Source: Nosema muscidifuracis (taxonomy: Eukaryota > Microsporidia > Nosematidae). From it: a DNA stretch of 64,000 nt. The notes under the pieces were generated by a model. The model made no database searches and was not told the DNA's origin. It worked only from the letters and a program-made list of their open reading frames with translations. Made by a program: the position numbers and the translations under genes. Positions 18,144 through 27,791 of the stretch are shown piece after piece (the first letter of the stretch is position 1; each line of letters opens with the position of its first letter). The stretch is from NCBI GenBank assembly GCA_028335825.1, contig JAIOKI010000009.1, positions 186,001 to 250,000 of the forward strand, written 5' to 3'.

Positions 18144-19757
18144 ATGTCTGAATTATTAAAAGAAATTTCATTCAACATAACTAAATCTCAAGAAGTAGAT
18201 CTAAGTAAGCCTCGTGAACTTAAAAAGAAAAGAAGAAAGCGTAATGATGACTACGATTATAATGATGATTTTATAGAGTCATTTGAAGGAGAAACTGATC
18301 TGGTAGATATTGAATGCTCTCTTCCTAATTTTTTTGTATATCAAGGACCTCTTCCATATTCAACTAAGAAAATTTTAAATTTTTTTAAAAATAAACCCAA
18401 CTTGATTTATGAAAATGATAATGAAGTAGATGTTTTAGAAGAAGCATTGAGTATATCTAAAAGAGTAAAAAAACCAAACTCTGGTACATCTAAAAAGATT
18501 AATATAATTGAAGATAAGAATAATGGAGATATAAATAAGTCTAATGAAAATATAGGAATATCTGGTGATGGCATTATAGATTCAGAAGATCAAAAGAAAA
18601 TGATTCGTACTAGAAAACCAAGAAATTCTGATAAGAAGATTTTTAAGTATAAAGAAATGATAATTAATTATCTTTATGCTAAATTTTATAAATTTAGAGA
18701 AAATTTTTTTAAACTCAGCATAGATGATAAAATTTGGTTTTTTATTGTAAATTTTTTATTTCATAGAGATGATGAAACTAGTTATAGGAATAATTTACAA
18801 ATTATTATTGAAGATAAGTATTCTAAATATAGTAAATCTGAGAGTAATTTAAGAAAAAATTTAGTTAATTTAAATAATGATTTGATAGAGCCTGAAAATG
18901 ATCTTAATAAAGTAAATAAGTCTAATATTATTGAAGATCATGCTTCAACTCAAGAAAAAATAGTTGATAATGCAGATAATAAAAATTTAAAAGAAAAGAA
19001 TGAAATTAAAAAAATAGTTGATAATGCAGATAATAAAAATTTAAAAGAAAAAAATGAAGTTAAAAATATAGAAGATAGAAATTTAAAAGAAGTCGAGAGC
19101 TTTGAAAATGTAATAATAAATAAATATGAAAATTCAAAAGAAAAAAATAAAGTTGAGAATTTTGAAGAAAAAAATAACAACATAGATCAAAATAAAGATA
19201 AATTAATGACCACAACTAAAGAAAAAATTAGTAATAAAGATCTAGAAGATTTAAAAGTTCAAAGTCTTGATGATCTTACTCAGAAAAATAAGAATTACTC
19301 ATCTCCAATTCCATTTACTCCCTCTAAACAAGCTAAGTCTTCTAATACATTTTTTCATTCTCCCTCTATAGATCCATTAATATATCCTCTCCTTAAAGAA
19401 TTCTTTACAGATAATGAATTAAATTTATTTGTCAGTAGAATGATATCAAAGATAGACACAGCTTTTATGTCTATCACTGTATATGGTCATAATGAAATGA
19501 TGTATTCTAATGATACAAGAAGATTTACAGGATTTACTGATAATGGGTTTAGAGATGAGTGTATAGCATATTTTAGTAGTTTTGTAGTTAAACATTATTC
19601 AAATAACACATCTCAAGATATCATTCATTATTATCATGAAGCTAAAAAAAGTCTAATGGATGCATTTTTACCATATATGAGTAACAAAGTAAAGATACTT
19701 TATTTCGTAAACAACTATTTTAGAAGTAGCCTAGAAGAAGATAAATTTGATTATTAA
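18144..19757 (+). CDS. Unrecognised Lys/Asn-rich protein with ordered ends
   Basis: 537 residues from the ATG at 18144; a start at 18048 would add 32 residues but lacks the CCC motif. The N-terminal part (to about residue 105) has normal composition, with FFVYQGPLPYSTKKILNFF. A second ordered part includes YKEMIINYLYAKFYKFRENF and IWFFIVNFLFHRDDETSY (about 175-215). Residues about 255-400 are Lys/Asn/Glu-rich and include two copies of a segment containing IVDNADNKNLKEKNE. The last 120 residues (SIDPLIYPLLKEFFTDNEL onward, with TAFMSITVYGHNEMMYS and a helical end) look like a real domain. I do not recognise the family. The layout of conserved blocks separated by disorder suggests a nuclear protein, but that is a guess. 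Confidence 0.8.
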   Translation: MSELLKEISFNITKSQEVDLSKPRELKKKRRKRNDDYDYNDDFIESFEGETDLVDIECSLPNFFVYQGPLPYSTKKILNFFKNKPNLIYENDNEVDVLEEALSISKRVKKPNSGTSKKINIIEDKNNGDINKSNENIGISGDGIIDSEDQKKMIRTRKPRNSDKKIFKYKEMIINYLYAKFYKFRENFFKLSIDDKIWFFIVNFLFHRDDETSYRNNLQIIIEDKYSKYSKSESNLRKNLVNLNNDLIEPENDLNKVNKSNIIEDHASTQEKIVDNADNKNLKEKNEIKKIVDNADNKNLKEKNEVKNIEDRNLKEVESFENVIINKYENSKEKNKVENFEEKNNNIDQNKDKLMTTTKEKISNKDLEDLKVQSLDDLTQKNKNYSSPIPFTPSKQAKSSNTFFHSPSIDPLIYPLLKEFFTDNELNLFVSRMISKIDTAFMSITVYGHNEMMYSNDTRRFTGFTDNGFRDECIAYFSSFVVKHYSNNTSQDIIHYYHEAKKSLMDAFLPYMSNKVKILYFVNNYFRSSLEEDKFDY

Positions 19758-20075
19758 AATATTTTTTTCTAGTTTATAATTAATCTGATTTATAATAAAT
19801 TAATCTAATTATCAATATTTTCTTTCTAGTTTATAATTAATCTGATTTATAATAAATTATTCTATTTTCAATATTTCTTTCTAGTTTATAATTAATCTGA
19901 TTTATAATAAATTATTCTATTTTCAATATTTTTTTCTAGTTTATAATTAATCTGATTTATAATAAATTATTCTATTTTCAATATTTTCTTTCTAGTTTAT
20001 AATTAATCTGATTTATAATAAATTAATCTATTTTCAATATTTTCTTTCTAGTTTACTATTAATCTAATTATCAAT
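19758..20075. repeat. 55-57-base tandem repeat, about 5.6 copies
   Basis: A clean minisatellite: each copy runs AATATTTTCTTTCTAGTTTA, then TAATTAATCTGATTTATAAT, then AAATTATTCTATTTTC. Copies differ by a few bases and a 1-2 base length change in the T run. It lies between the convergent stop codons of the unknown gene and the polymerase gene. Confidence 0.9.
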
Positions 20076-20110
20076 ATATTAATATAGTAATGTATTAATC
20101 TAAATAACAG

Positions 20111-21727
20111 TCACCTACTTTTCTTAATTAAAAAATAATCTATTTTGCTTATTCTTTTCCTTTCTTTTTTTTCTTGCTCATTTAAACAATAATTTACATG
20201 ACTTTCAAACATAAAATCATCTTTATGTATAAACTCTTTCTCACATATTATACACTTTTTGAAATTGTAAACTGTCTCATCTACTTTAAGTACATTTATA
20301 CTATCCATCTTAATAAGATCACTACAAGATATTCCAAATTGTCTAATATCAAATGGAATATTAAAGAAAACATCTTTAGAGTCATTTTTAATAAATACTC
20401 TACTCTGAATAAGTAAATCCATACACTCATTGAACAAATCTACACTACTATTGATTAATTTAATCAACTTCTTTTGTTTTGTTCTGCTACTAAATGTACT
20501 TATTTTATAATTTACTGTTATTTTATTACACTTTGTATTACAACAAACTAATTTATCACTAATACTATTAGAAAGATACCATAATACACCACACAAATCA
20601 TAAAAATTAGAGGTAGGTCTAAAACTCATGTTCATACCCACTGACTGAGTAGGTTTTCTATTACATTTTGTACTATCAAAATATGATAATCCATATGATA
20701 AATTAAATAAATTCATAAAAGTTTTATACGGTAATGTAAGAAATAACAAATGAAGATTATTTCTAAGATCCTTTATATATTTTATATTATATGACTTAAG
20801 AAGCATTTCTTTAGTAGCTTTTCCTATTCCATTAATCTTATCTGTCTCTAATTCGAATAAATAAGAATCAAAATTTTTTTCTATAACAAATACTCCATTA
20901 GGTTTATTAACTCCACAGGCGTACTTACTAAGCCCTCGTGTTACTGATATACCACTGCTTACTGTAAGACCTGTAGACTGGAATACAAGACTTCTAATAT
21001 ATTCTATAAGAATCTTTATATTATGAAAATTGAATGATAAATCTGATTCCGTGTTTATAATATCACTCTCACTAATCATCTTCTTAAAAGCTTTCTCAAA
21101 CTTTTCCTTGTCAAAAGCTAAACATGCTTCATCTATTCCATATGTTTCGATATCCTTATCAAACATTGATAACACACTCATTACACGTTCACTGTAATGA
21201 TTATATTTAGCAAAATCACATTTTACAATTTTAAGTGTAGGACACAGTTGTTTCCCAATGTACCCAGGCATTCCTGCCTTTACACCATATTTTCTAGCTA
21301 CATAATTAGATGTAGTAAGCATATTCATATTACCAACAGCAAGTGGTATTGTTTTATACTCAGGATGTTTTAGAGATTCTGCACTAGCGTAGAATGAATC
21401 TATATCTACATGACAATAAATTATTAAAGGATTAACATTAAATAAGGCTGGATAAAAAACTTGAAATTCTTTTTCTAATTTCTTCAAATGAATCTTAGAC
21501 ATTTCTATTTCTGATTCAGAAATATTAACAAGCTTATTCTTAATATTAAATGACTTATCACGAACTTTGTACAACTTGGTATCTTGGTTTTCACAAAACT
21601 TATCATCAAGAAGTGCTATTCCTACATTTTTTATATCAACACTGTCTAGAATATTTGTGTCTTGAATTTTTTTTTCTTGTTTTATTCCTTCTGAATATTC
21701 ATTATCATTTATGCACTTATTTAACAT
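20111..21727 (-). CDS. Y-family translesion DNA polymerase, kappa type
   Basis: 538 residues. The enzyme copies past damaged bases. After a 100-residue lead, the palm starts with YCHVDIDSFYASAES (Asp108, Asp110), followed by TTSNYVARKYGVKAGMPGYIGKQLCP and the second metal site YGIDEACLAF (Asp199, Glu200). SNYVARKYGVKAGMPG is closest to Pol kappa/DinB. A helix-hairpin-helix follows (INGIGKATKEMLL), then the little-finger domain. Near the C-terminus is a UBZ4-like ubiquitin-binding finger (Cys492, Cys495, His510, Cys514), then a PCNA-binding-like peptide (KIDYFLIKK). The presence of both suggests recruitment by ubiquitinated PCNA. CCC lies five bases before the ATG. Confidence 0.92.
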   Translation of the reverse strand: MLNKCINDNEYSEGIKQEKKIQDTNILDSVDIKNVGIALLDDKFCENQDTKLYKVRDKSFNIKNKLVNISESEIEMSKIHLKKLEKEFQVFYPALFNVNPLIIYCHVDIDSFYASAESLKHPEYKTIPLAVGNMNMLTTSNYVARKYGVKAGMPGYIGKQLCPTLKIVKCDFAKYNHYSERVMSVLSMFDKDIETYGIDEACLAFDKEKFEKAFKKMISESDIINTESDLSFNFHNIKILIEYIRSLVFQSTGLTVSSGISVTRGLSKYACGVNKPNGVFVIEKNFDSYLFELETDKINGIGKATKEMLLKSYNIKYIKDLRNNLHLLFLTLPYKTFMNLFNLSYGLSYFDSTKCNRKPTQSVGMNMSFRPTSNFYDLCGVLWYLSNSISDKLVCCNTKCNKITVNYKISTFSSRTKQKKLIKLINSSVDLFNECMDLLIQSRVFIKNDSKDVFFNIPFDIRQFGISCSDLIKMDSINVLKVDETVYNFKKCIICEKEFIHKDDFMFESHVNYCLNEQEKKERKRISKIDYFLIKKSR

Positions 21728-22660
21728 TTAAAGGGTTATGCATAAACTAATAAATTTAATCTTACTATTTTTATTTTTTTGAATTATAAATTATTCATGA
21801 GATTACAAAATTTTTCAAAATATTTAATTTAAATCTAAAAATGATAATTTGATCAATATTATCAATTTTGGAATATTGAATTAATAATATACTAAAATTG
21901 TAATACATGATTATTGATTAAAATCAGGGGAAATATTAGATTATATTGAGGAGTCATACAACCTGAAGTATTGAAGAACATACAAGAATGTTAGCTTACA
22001 GATTCTGATGAATCAAAATTATGAAAAATACAAGAAAAGAATATTTTATGGTAGAAGCTTCTTAAAAGCTTTAAGTAAATAATTGTTACAATTTAAAAGT
22101 TATAAGTGAAAGAAAAATACTTAAATATCTATTTATTATGATAAAATATGGTTTAGAATTTACTATTCATTGCATTTTTAAATAAAAAACACTTTTATAT
22201 ACATAAATGCAAGCTCTAGAAAAAAACAGTTTAACTTTACATATATTAGAATTATATATAATTAAAAATCATTATATATAAGTAAATTGGTTACTTTGTA
22301 TCAAAGGAACCTTTTTTAAATTATTATTATAAATTTAGTAAGACTTTTAAAGCTATGAAGTCATATATTAACAATTTAAGTTGAATCAGTTCATTTAATC
22401 TTCTTTGTATATTTTCATAATTTCAATTTTTATTTTAAATTCCTTCATTGAAAAGAGAAAATCTGAAATTTAACAAAATATCACTAGTAGATTAATAACA
22501 ACTATAATGTTACCAGTATAATTAATAAGACAATATGTGACTAATGTATTAATATTAGCAAATATAATATGTTATATGCTAAGATCAATATTTCTTAGAA
22601 ATATTTAATTTTTAATTTGTTGTATAAAACAAACAAAGTATCTTCAAAAACTATATAAAC
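21728..22660. other. AT-rich spacer, nothing recognised
   Basis: First part of a 2.5-kb gene-free stretch between the divergently placed POLK and the island at 22.67 kb. Only AT-rich sequence with no open frame of note on either strand. Whatever promoter POLK has must be in the first bases. Confidence 0.5.
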
Positions 22661-22667
22661 GATTTCA

Positions 22668-23225
22668 CCCCTACCCCTATGTCTATTTCAATAATTCTTT
22701 TGATTAAGAAGATATAGACATTAGGAACTACCTGCATGCTTACATGGATTGGCGCATACAGAAGTAAGAACAGGTGTATGTTGCAATCTTATATAAAGAA
22801 TAATGTGATAAGATTGTGGTCCCGAATTATAAATCACATCTTGTTCAATTTCTGATAATAAATAGATAGATCTGTGATACAGGATGTAGAGGAAAGATTC
22901 GTGGATGCAACTTGACTGATACTTATGTCTTTAATAAGTGGATTCAGTTAAGTAAAATCTGTGTAAGGTCAAGATACTGTTAAACAGTTTGAAATCCGTG
23001 ATGAAAAAGATGATCGGATTAGCAGGTAGTTCAATAGGTGGATGTTGTTGAGGGTGTTGAGTATGGTAGATTGCTTAGAATGGTATGGATAAAGATATTG
23101 TTAAATGATAATGTTTAATAGGCCTTTTGGATTGCAATTTAGTGAAGAGATCTAGATATCAAAAGCTGTGTATAAAGTAAAGCGTAAAAAAATTGTTTGT
23201 TATTTTTGGTACATGAAGAAGATTT
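22668..23225 (+). pseudogene. GC-richer island after a CCCC-ATG, possible decayed gene
   Basis: At 22,667-22,679 ACCCCTACCCCT directly precedes an ATG, exactly like a real start, but the frame closes after about a dozen codons. The following 500 bases have visibly more G and C than the flanks and a purine bias on the plus strand, as the true genes here do. Short protein-like pieces appear in different frames (AYMDWRIQK; CNLTDTYVFNKWIQLSKIC; VEYGRLLRMVWIKIL) but I cannot assign them to a family. A dead host gene, a mobile-element fragment or a noncoding RNA are all possible. Confidence 0.35.
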
Positions 23226-24208
23226 TTTTCTGTTTTTTAAATCGGCATACGAGTGACCTAGTTAATTGATATTTTAAGAGTGATGTTATTGTAGAAGATA
23301 TGATTTATTTTTTTTATCTTTCAATTTTAATTTATTGAAATTAAGTCCATACTCAACCATATATTTTTAAAAAAAATTAAACTAAATCTAATTATTCAGC
23401 TAAGATAATATATATCTCAATAAATATTTTAGAAAGAACTTTCAACTATTTTTATATGTTTAATCATTTTAATATAAAATCTAGACTTTATTAAACAATT
23501 AGCATCTATATATATAAAAAGTTTGAACTTCAAAATTTATTTCTTAACTCTAAAAATAATAAAACACTCCCGTTTTAACAACGGAAAAACTTAGTCAATA
23601 TTTATATATTATCAATAGATATAATGTTTTTAAATTACAAGTTTACTTCTACTTTTATATTAATAACTAAAATATTCCTTTATTTAATATATTATCATTC
23701 AAAACTATCTAATCTTATTAAAACTTCAAAATTATGTTTTATAGATCCGTCTATCTAAATATTAATTATTATATGATAGTAAAATATTAAATAAAAATGT
23801 CTGAAGATTAATGATCTCAAGTATAAACTATAGACCACCCGATCTTCTCTAAATATTTCTTTCTGGAATCCATACCATAAATATTTATAATACAACTTAA
23901 GAAAGATGAGGGGGTAAAAAAAAATTATTTTTATAGAAAAAGTTTTTTCTGAAATCTTTAACAAATTATAGCAACTACTACATTTTACATAATTTATTTT
24001 ATCATTTAAATGATCTTGTAATTGTGGGGATGGATTTTAAATAAATATTCTATTATTAACAAGATAGAATATTATATATCAACAGGTAAAGCTTTAAAAA
24101 CTTACGATACAAATTTAGTTTCTTCTTTTTCATTTCTAATAAATTTTGTTATTTCTTCAATAATTTCATATTAAAATAAAATTTTTAATTTATAAAAATA
24201 CTTTTTAT
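23226..24208. other. AT-rich spacer downstream of acetyl-CoA synthetase
   Basis: No gene recognised. A CCCCC-containing sequence on the minus strand near 23,908-23,914 is followed only by very short frames. A short minus-strand frame at 23,755-23,964 has no recognisable composition or motif and is not called. Confidence 0.45.
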
Positions 24209-26095
24209 TTAGATAACGTTAGTGCAAGAATACAAACTTCTTATAGCATCAATAGATTCTATATTAATACAAGTACTTAAATCCTCTGATATTTTACCAT
24301 TATGTATATCTCTCAACACTCTTCTCATAATTTTACCAGTAGCAGTCTTAGGAAGCCCTTCCTTACAAACATGAACATCTTTAGGATAAACTAATCTTCC
24401 TATTTTACTTCTTAAAGTCTTCTTTACACTTTCCTTAACTTCTTGATCAGAAATATTAGTCTTTAATACTACGAAAAATACAAGAGCTTGACCAGTAATC
24501 TCGTCATCTACAGCTATGACAGCAGTTTCTGCTATATTTTCATCTGTACAAGCAGCACTTTCTAGTTCAGCTGTACTTAATCGATGTCCTGATACATTGA
24601 TAACATCATCAGCCCTACCTCTTATCCAGAATAATCCTTCAGCATCTCTGTATCCTTCATCACCAGTAAAATAACACCCTTTGTAACAGAAGTATGAAGA
24701 TTTATACCTCTCTTGATCATTTAATACTCCTCTTGATATGCCTGGCCATGATTTTTTAAATACTACTTGACCTAATTCATTATCATCTGCTTCTTTTATA
24801 TCATCATAGGAAGATCCTTCCTTAACTATCACAGGCTGTATACCAAAGAAAGGTAATGAAGCACATTCTGGTTTACCCTTTATTGTATTAGGAAGAGGAG
24901 CTATCATTATTCCACCTGTCTCAGTCTGCCAATATGTGTCAACTACATGTAAATTATTAAAAGATTCAGAGAACCATCTGTAAGCTTCTTCGTTAATTGG
25001 TTCACCTACTGATCCAAGAAGACGTAAAGAGTTCAAATCAAATTTCTTATTAAAAGGATTAATACTAAAATATTTCTTAAGAGTTCTTATAACGGTGGGT
25101 GCAGTGTATAACTGTGTAATCCTACAATTCTCTACCAAATTAAATAATCTGTAATAATCTGGGTATACAGGAGTACCTCCAAATATGACAGTACATGATC
25201 CATTAAGTAATGGTCCATATACTGAATAAGTATGACCAGTAATCCACCCTATATCAGCAGTACAAGCAAATACATCATCACTTCTTAGATCAAAACACAC
25301 TTTTGCAGTCAAAGAAGCATATACAAGATATCCAGCTGTAGTGTGTATCATTCCTTTAGGTTTACCAGTACTACCACTAGTATATAAATAGAACAAAATA
25401 TCTTCTGAATCTACAGAGACACAGTCAATAAACTTATACTCATTTTTAGATATATCTGACCAGTATTTGATATCTACATCAATATTCTTCTTATCAAAAT
25501 TTTCGTTATTATTAAATAACAATATATCGACTTTATTTTTCTCTAATACTTTCTCAACGTTCTCCCAGAAATTTATACTTGATTTCGCACGCTTTGCTTC
25601 GTCACAGGTTATTAAAAACTTCGCTTTCGAATCTTCCATACGAAGAAGTACACTATTGGAACTGAACCCTCCAAATATAACATTATGAATAAGTCCTAAC
25701 CTAGCACAAGCCAATATACTGAATACAGCTTCAGGACACATAGCCATATAAACAGCTACACAGTCTCCTTTCCTTAGCCCTTTATCTTTCAATACCCCTG
25801 ATATTTTACAAATGTACTCCAAACATTCTTTGTATGTATACTTAACTATATTATTTTCATTATCTGTATATATTATAGCTACCTTCTCAGGGTTCTTCTC
25901 TACATGTCTATCTATACAGTTATAACAGGCATTCAGCTTGCCATCCTTATACCATACAGAAGATTCAAATTTTGAGTTGAACACCTCAGTAAACTCTTTA
26001 TCCCATGTTAACAGAGTACGTCCTTTATCTCCCCAGTATTTTGTAGTATCCATTATAGATTCTTCATATTCTTCTTTATACTTGCTAAAGTTCAT
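24209..26095 (-). CDS. ACS: Acetyl-CoA synthetase
   Basis: 628 residues, the usual length for the family. It activates acetate to acetyl-CoA with ATP through acetyl-AMP. Core motifs of the ANL superfamily are intact: YTSGSTGKPKGM (phosphate-binding loop), GWITGHTYSVYGPLLNG, TAPTVIRTLKKY, VDTYWQTETGG, TGDEGYRDAEG with the hinge region RGRADDVINVSGHR, and the catalytic-lysine motif PKTATGKIMRR near the C-terminus. The N-terminal WGDKGRTLLTWDKEF matches the acetyl-CoA synthetase lead. No targeting peptide is evident, so it is likely cytosolic. CCC lies six bases before the ATG. It is the most strongly conserved metabolic gene in the window. Confidence 0.97.
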   Translation of the reverse strand: MNFSKYKEEYEESIMDTTKYWGDKGRTLLTWDKEFTEVFNSKFESSVWYKDGKLNACYNCIDRHVEKNPEKVAIIYTDNENNIVKYTYKECLEYICKISGVLKDKGLRKGDCVAVYMAMCPEAVFSILACARLGLIHNVIFGGFSSNSVLLRMEDSKAKFLITCDEAKRAKSSINFWENVEKVLEKNKVDILLFNNNENFDKKNIDVDIKYWSDISKNEYKFIDCVSVDSEDILFYLYTSGSTGKPKGMIHTTAGYLVYASLTAKVCFDLRSDDVFACTADIGWITGHTYSVYGPLLNGSCTVIFGGTPVYPDYYRLFNLVENCRITQLYTAPTVIRTLKKYFSINPFNKKFDLNSLRLLGSVGEPINEEAYRWFSESFNNLHVVDTYWQTETGGIMIAPLPNTIKGKPECASLPFFGIQPVIVKEGSSYDDIKEADDNELGQVVFKKSWPGISRGVLNDQERYKSSYFCYKGCYFTGDEGYRDAEGLFWIRGRADDVINVSGHRLSTAELESAACTDENIAETAVIAVDDEITGQALVFFVVLKTNISDQEVKESVKKTLRSKIGRLVYPKDVHVCKEGLPKTATGKIMRRVLRDIHNGKISEDLSTCINIESIDAIRSLYSCTNVI

Positions 26096-26753
26096 AAAGA
26101 AGGGCTAGTAATTGTATTTATATTCCAAGGAACCAATAAGTTATAAAGATCAGTTTAATATAAAATATTTAAGGAATGAATTAAAAAAATAAGGAGTGAT
26201 TTTCATAAATACAATGTGCAAATTTAATATAAAATAATTGATGATTTTTTTAAAAAACGATTTATAAATTTAATTTAAAATAATGATTAAAAGAAGAATG
26301 TATAAATTTAACTTAAAGTTTAAAAGGATTTTTTTAAGGGAAATGTCCTTTTTTTTATTGATCAAAATAAATTCATTAATTGAAAAATGTCAAGAAAATA
26401 ATTAAAAAATTTATCATACTTTAAAAAAAAAAGAACCTATTGATTGTTTAAATAATTTATTTTTTAAGTTAGCTTTAATTATTATCCATATATGTAAAAA
26501 TTTGACAGTTAATATTTGTTTATTTTTTTACCCCTAATAACAAAAGTTGTTTCTGTTTTAAAAAAAAGAAAAGCTTTAGCTAGTTTATTAATAAAATATT
26601 AATTTTTATATATTCATTGTTTAAATTAATTATTTATATTTTAACTTATGTATGCTTTACTTATTTATTCAATATTGAAATTATTTTTATGTGACTCTAC
26701 TCATCCATTCAATATTTTGGCTTATATCTTAAATTATGCATATTTTTTTACCC
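26096..26753. other. AT-rich divergent spacer
   Basis: Between acetyl-CoA synthetase and the dUTPase-like gene, with repeated short elements such as AATTTAATATAAAATAAT and TTTAAAAAGGATTTTTTTAA. Near the right end TATTCAATATT and ACTTATGTATGC-like words recur. No gene was seen. An ACCCCTAATAA at about 26,530 resembles a start-proximal motif but has no useful ATG after it. Confidence 0.5.
26751..26753 (+). promoter_or_regulatory. CCC motif that decides the dUTPase-like start
   Basis: CCC directly abuts the ATG at 26754 (TTACCCATG). The in-frame ATG at 26736 lies upstream of the motif and would add six hydrophobic residues; 26754 is preferred. Confidence 0.6.
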
Positions 26754-27098
26754 ATGTCTTCTTTTAAAATTGAGTTATTAGATAACAGCAAGAAACCAGA
26801 ATTGAGTAATGGTGTATACAAATGCTATGCATATGAAGATGGAATAATAGCTCCAAACACTGGATCATTAATAAATCTCGGGTTTAAATTACAAGTCCCC
26901 AAAGAATATTTTATTCATGTATTTAGTACCAGTATCAAATCCCTAGGTGGAGTTGGAGATAGTGATTACAGAGGTATATATAATCTTATAGTATACAATA
27001 ATACAGATACTCCTTTAATATATAAAAAAGATGAGCATGTAGGAAACTTTTGTTTAATAAAAGTTGTGACTCCTGTAATAGAAGTTATTAATGAATAA
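26754..27098 (+). CDS. Divergent dUTPase-family protein
   Basis: 114 residues from the preferred ATG. Trimeric dUTPases hydrolyse dUTP to dUMP to keep uracil out of DNA. The beta-barrel order is visible: [26 protein letters not shown], then motif 3 as [18 protein letters not shown], which keeps the catalytic Asp and Tyr-Arg-Gly, and motif 4 as [14 protein letters not shown]. But motif 1 (usually GYDL) reads GVYKCYAY, motif 2 (usually RSxLA) reads FSTSIKS, and the Gly-rich motif 5 arm is absent; the protein stops after [10 protein letters not shown]. It is either a reduced dUTPase or a relative with another role. The stop is followed 23 bases later by the next gene's ATG. Confidence 0.75.
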   Translation: MSSFKIELLDNSKKPELSNGVYKCYAYEDGIIAPNTGSLINLGFKLQVPKEYFIHVFSTSIKSLGGVGDSDYRGIYNLIVYNNTDTPLIYKKDEHVGNFCLIKVVTPVIEVINE

Positions 27099-27121
27099 AT
27101 GATTTTTTTTTATTTAAGGGT

Positions 27122-27304
27122 ATGGGAACAATTACAAAGACAGAGACAACAAAAAAATTAATCTTGAAATTAATAAAGAAAAAGAAAGTATCTTTTACTA
27201 AAGATACTATAGATAATGAACATATGAATAAGAAGAAAAGTAAGATATGCTGTGTATATCATAGTAATAATGAGTGTAAGGATAAAAATAAGTATGAGAG
27301 ATAA
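27122..27304 (+). CDS. Protein phosphatase 1 inhibitor, Ypi1/PPP1R11 family
   Basis: 60 residues. The family binds and restrains type 1 protein phosphatase in the nucleus. The conserved core is nearly complete: [25 protein letters not shown], with KVSF as the RVxF-type PP1 docking site and the invariant Asn-Glu-x-Met-x-Lys-Lys-Lys-Ser-Lys-x-Cys-Cys. It is less than half the usual length and lacks the tail of animal inhibitor-3. The ATG is preceded by GGG rather than CCC. It lies between two other very short genes on the same strand. Confidence 0.85.
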   Translation: MGTITKTETTKKLILKLIKKKKVSFTKDTIDNEHMNKKKSKICCVYHSNNECKDKNKYER

Positions 27305-27372
27305 GTAATAGAAGATGAAGAGTTTTAATAAAAGAAAATACTATTTTATGCTAAATATTTTTTACCCCCGAA

Positions 27373-27651
27373 ATGTCTATAGAAATAAATTATGATAAAA
27401 ATATACAGAACACTGTAGAAATAAAAATAGAAAATGAGACACATAGCCTTGGTAGTACTTTATCAGAGAAACTTGGTAAAGATGAAAGATGTTTATTCAG
27501 TTCTTATAAGGTACTTCATCCTAAAGATGATTTCTTGTATCTTAGAGTAGGATGTGATAATACAATAGCAGTTAAGGAATACATTGTAGAGAACTTAAAA
27601 GAGTTAGAATCTTGTACACAAGATCTAATAAATCAAATAAATAATTTATAA
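27373..27651 (+). CDS. RNA polymerase subunit of the Rpb11/AC19 (alpha-like) family
   Basis: 92 residues. Members pair with Rpb3 or AC40 to form the alpha-like dimer on which RNA polymerases assemble. The signature is ENETHSLGSTLSEKLGKDERCLFSSYKVLHPKDDFLYLRV, equivalent to EDHTLGN...L....V.FA.YKV.HP...K..LR. LFSSYKVLHP looks like Rpb11 (polymerase II), while the C-terminal helix VKEYIVENLKELESCTQDL is closer to AC19 (polymerases I and III), so I leave the subunit open. CCCCC lies three bases before the ATG. Confidence 0.85.
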   Translation: MSIEINYDKNIQNTVEIKIENETHSLGSTLSEKLGKDERCLFSSYKVLHPKDDFLYLRVGCDNTIAVKEYIVENLKELESCTQDLINQINNL

Positions 27652-27791
27652 AAATTAAATAGTTTATATTAAATAAGTATAAATGATTTCTATTGTTGTA
27701 TATAACCATTTTATAAATTATCTTAGTTTGATCAATTTTAAAATGAGACATCTTAATTTTTATAGAATAATTTTCACCCCTTTTGTAAATA

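Noticed and set aside
919-20110. CRISPR-like interpretation of the spacer repeats
   Set aside because: Units are directly adjacent with no unique spacers and the genome is eukaryotic.
23755-23964. 69-residue minus-strand frame
   Set aside because: Aromatic/Ile-rich, no start-proximal motif close to its ATG and no recognisable domain; consistent with chance in AT-rich DNA.
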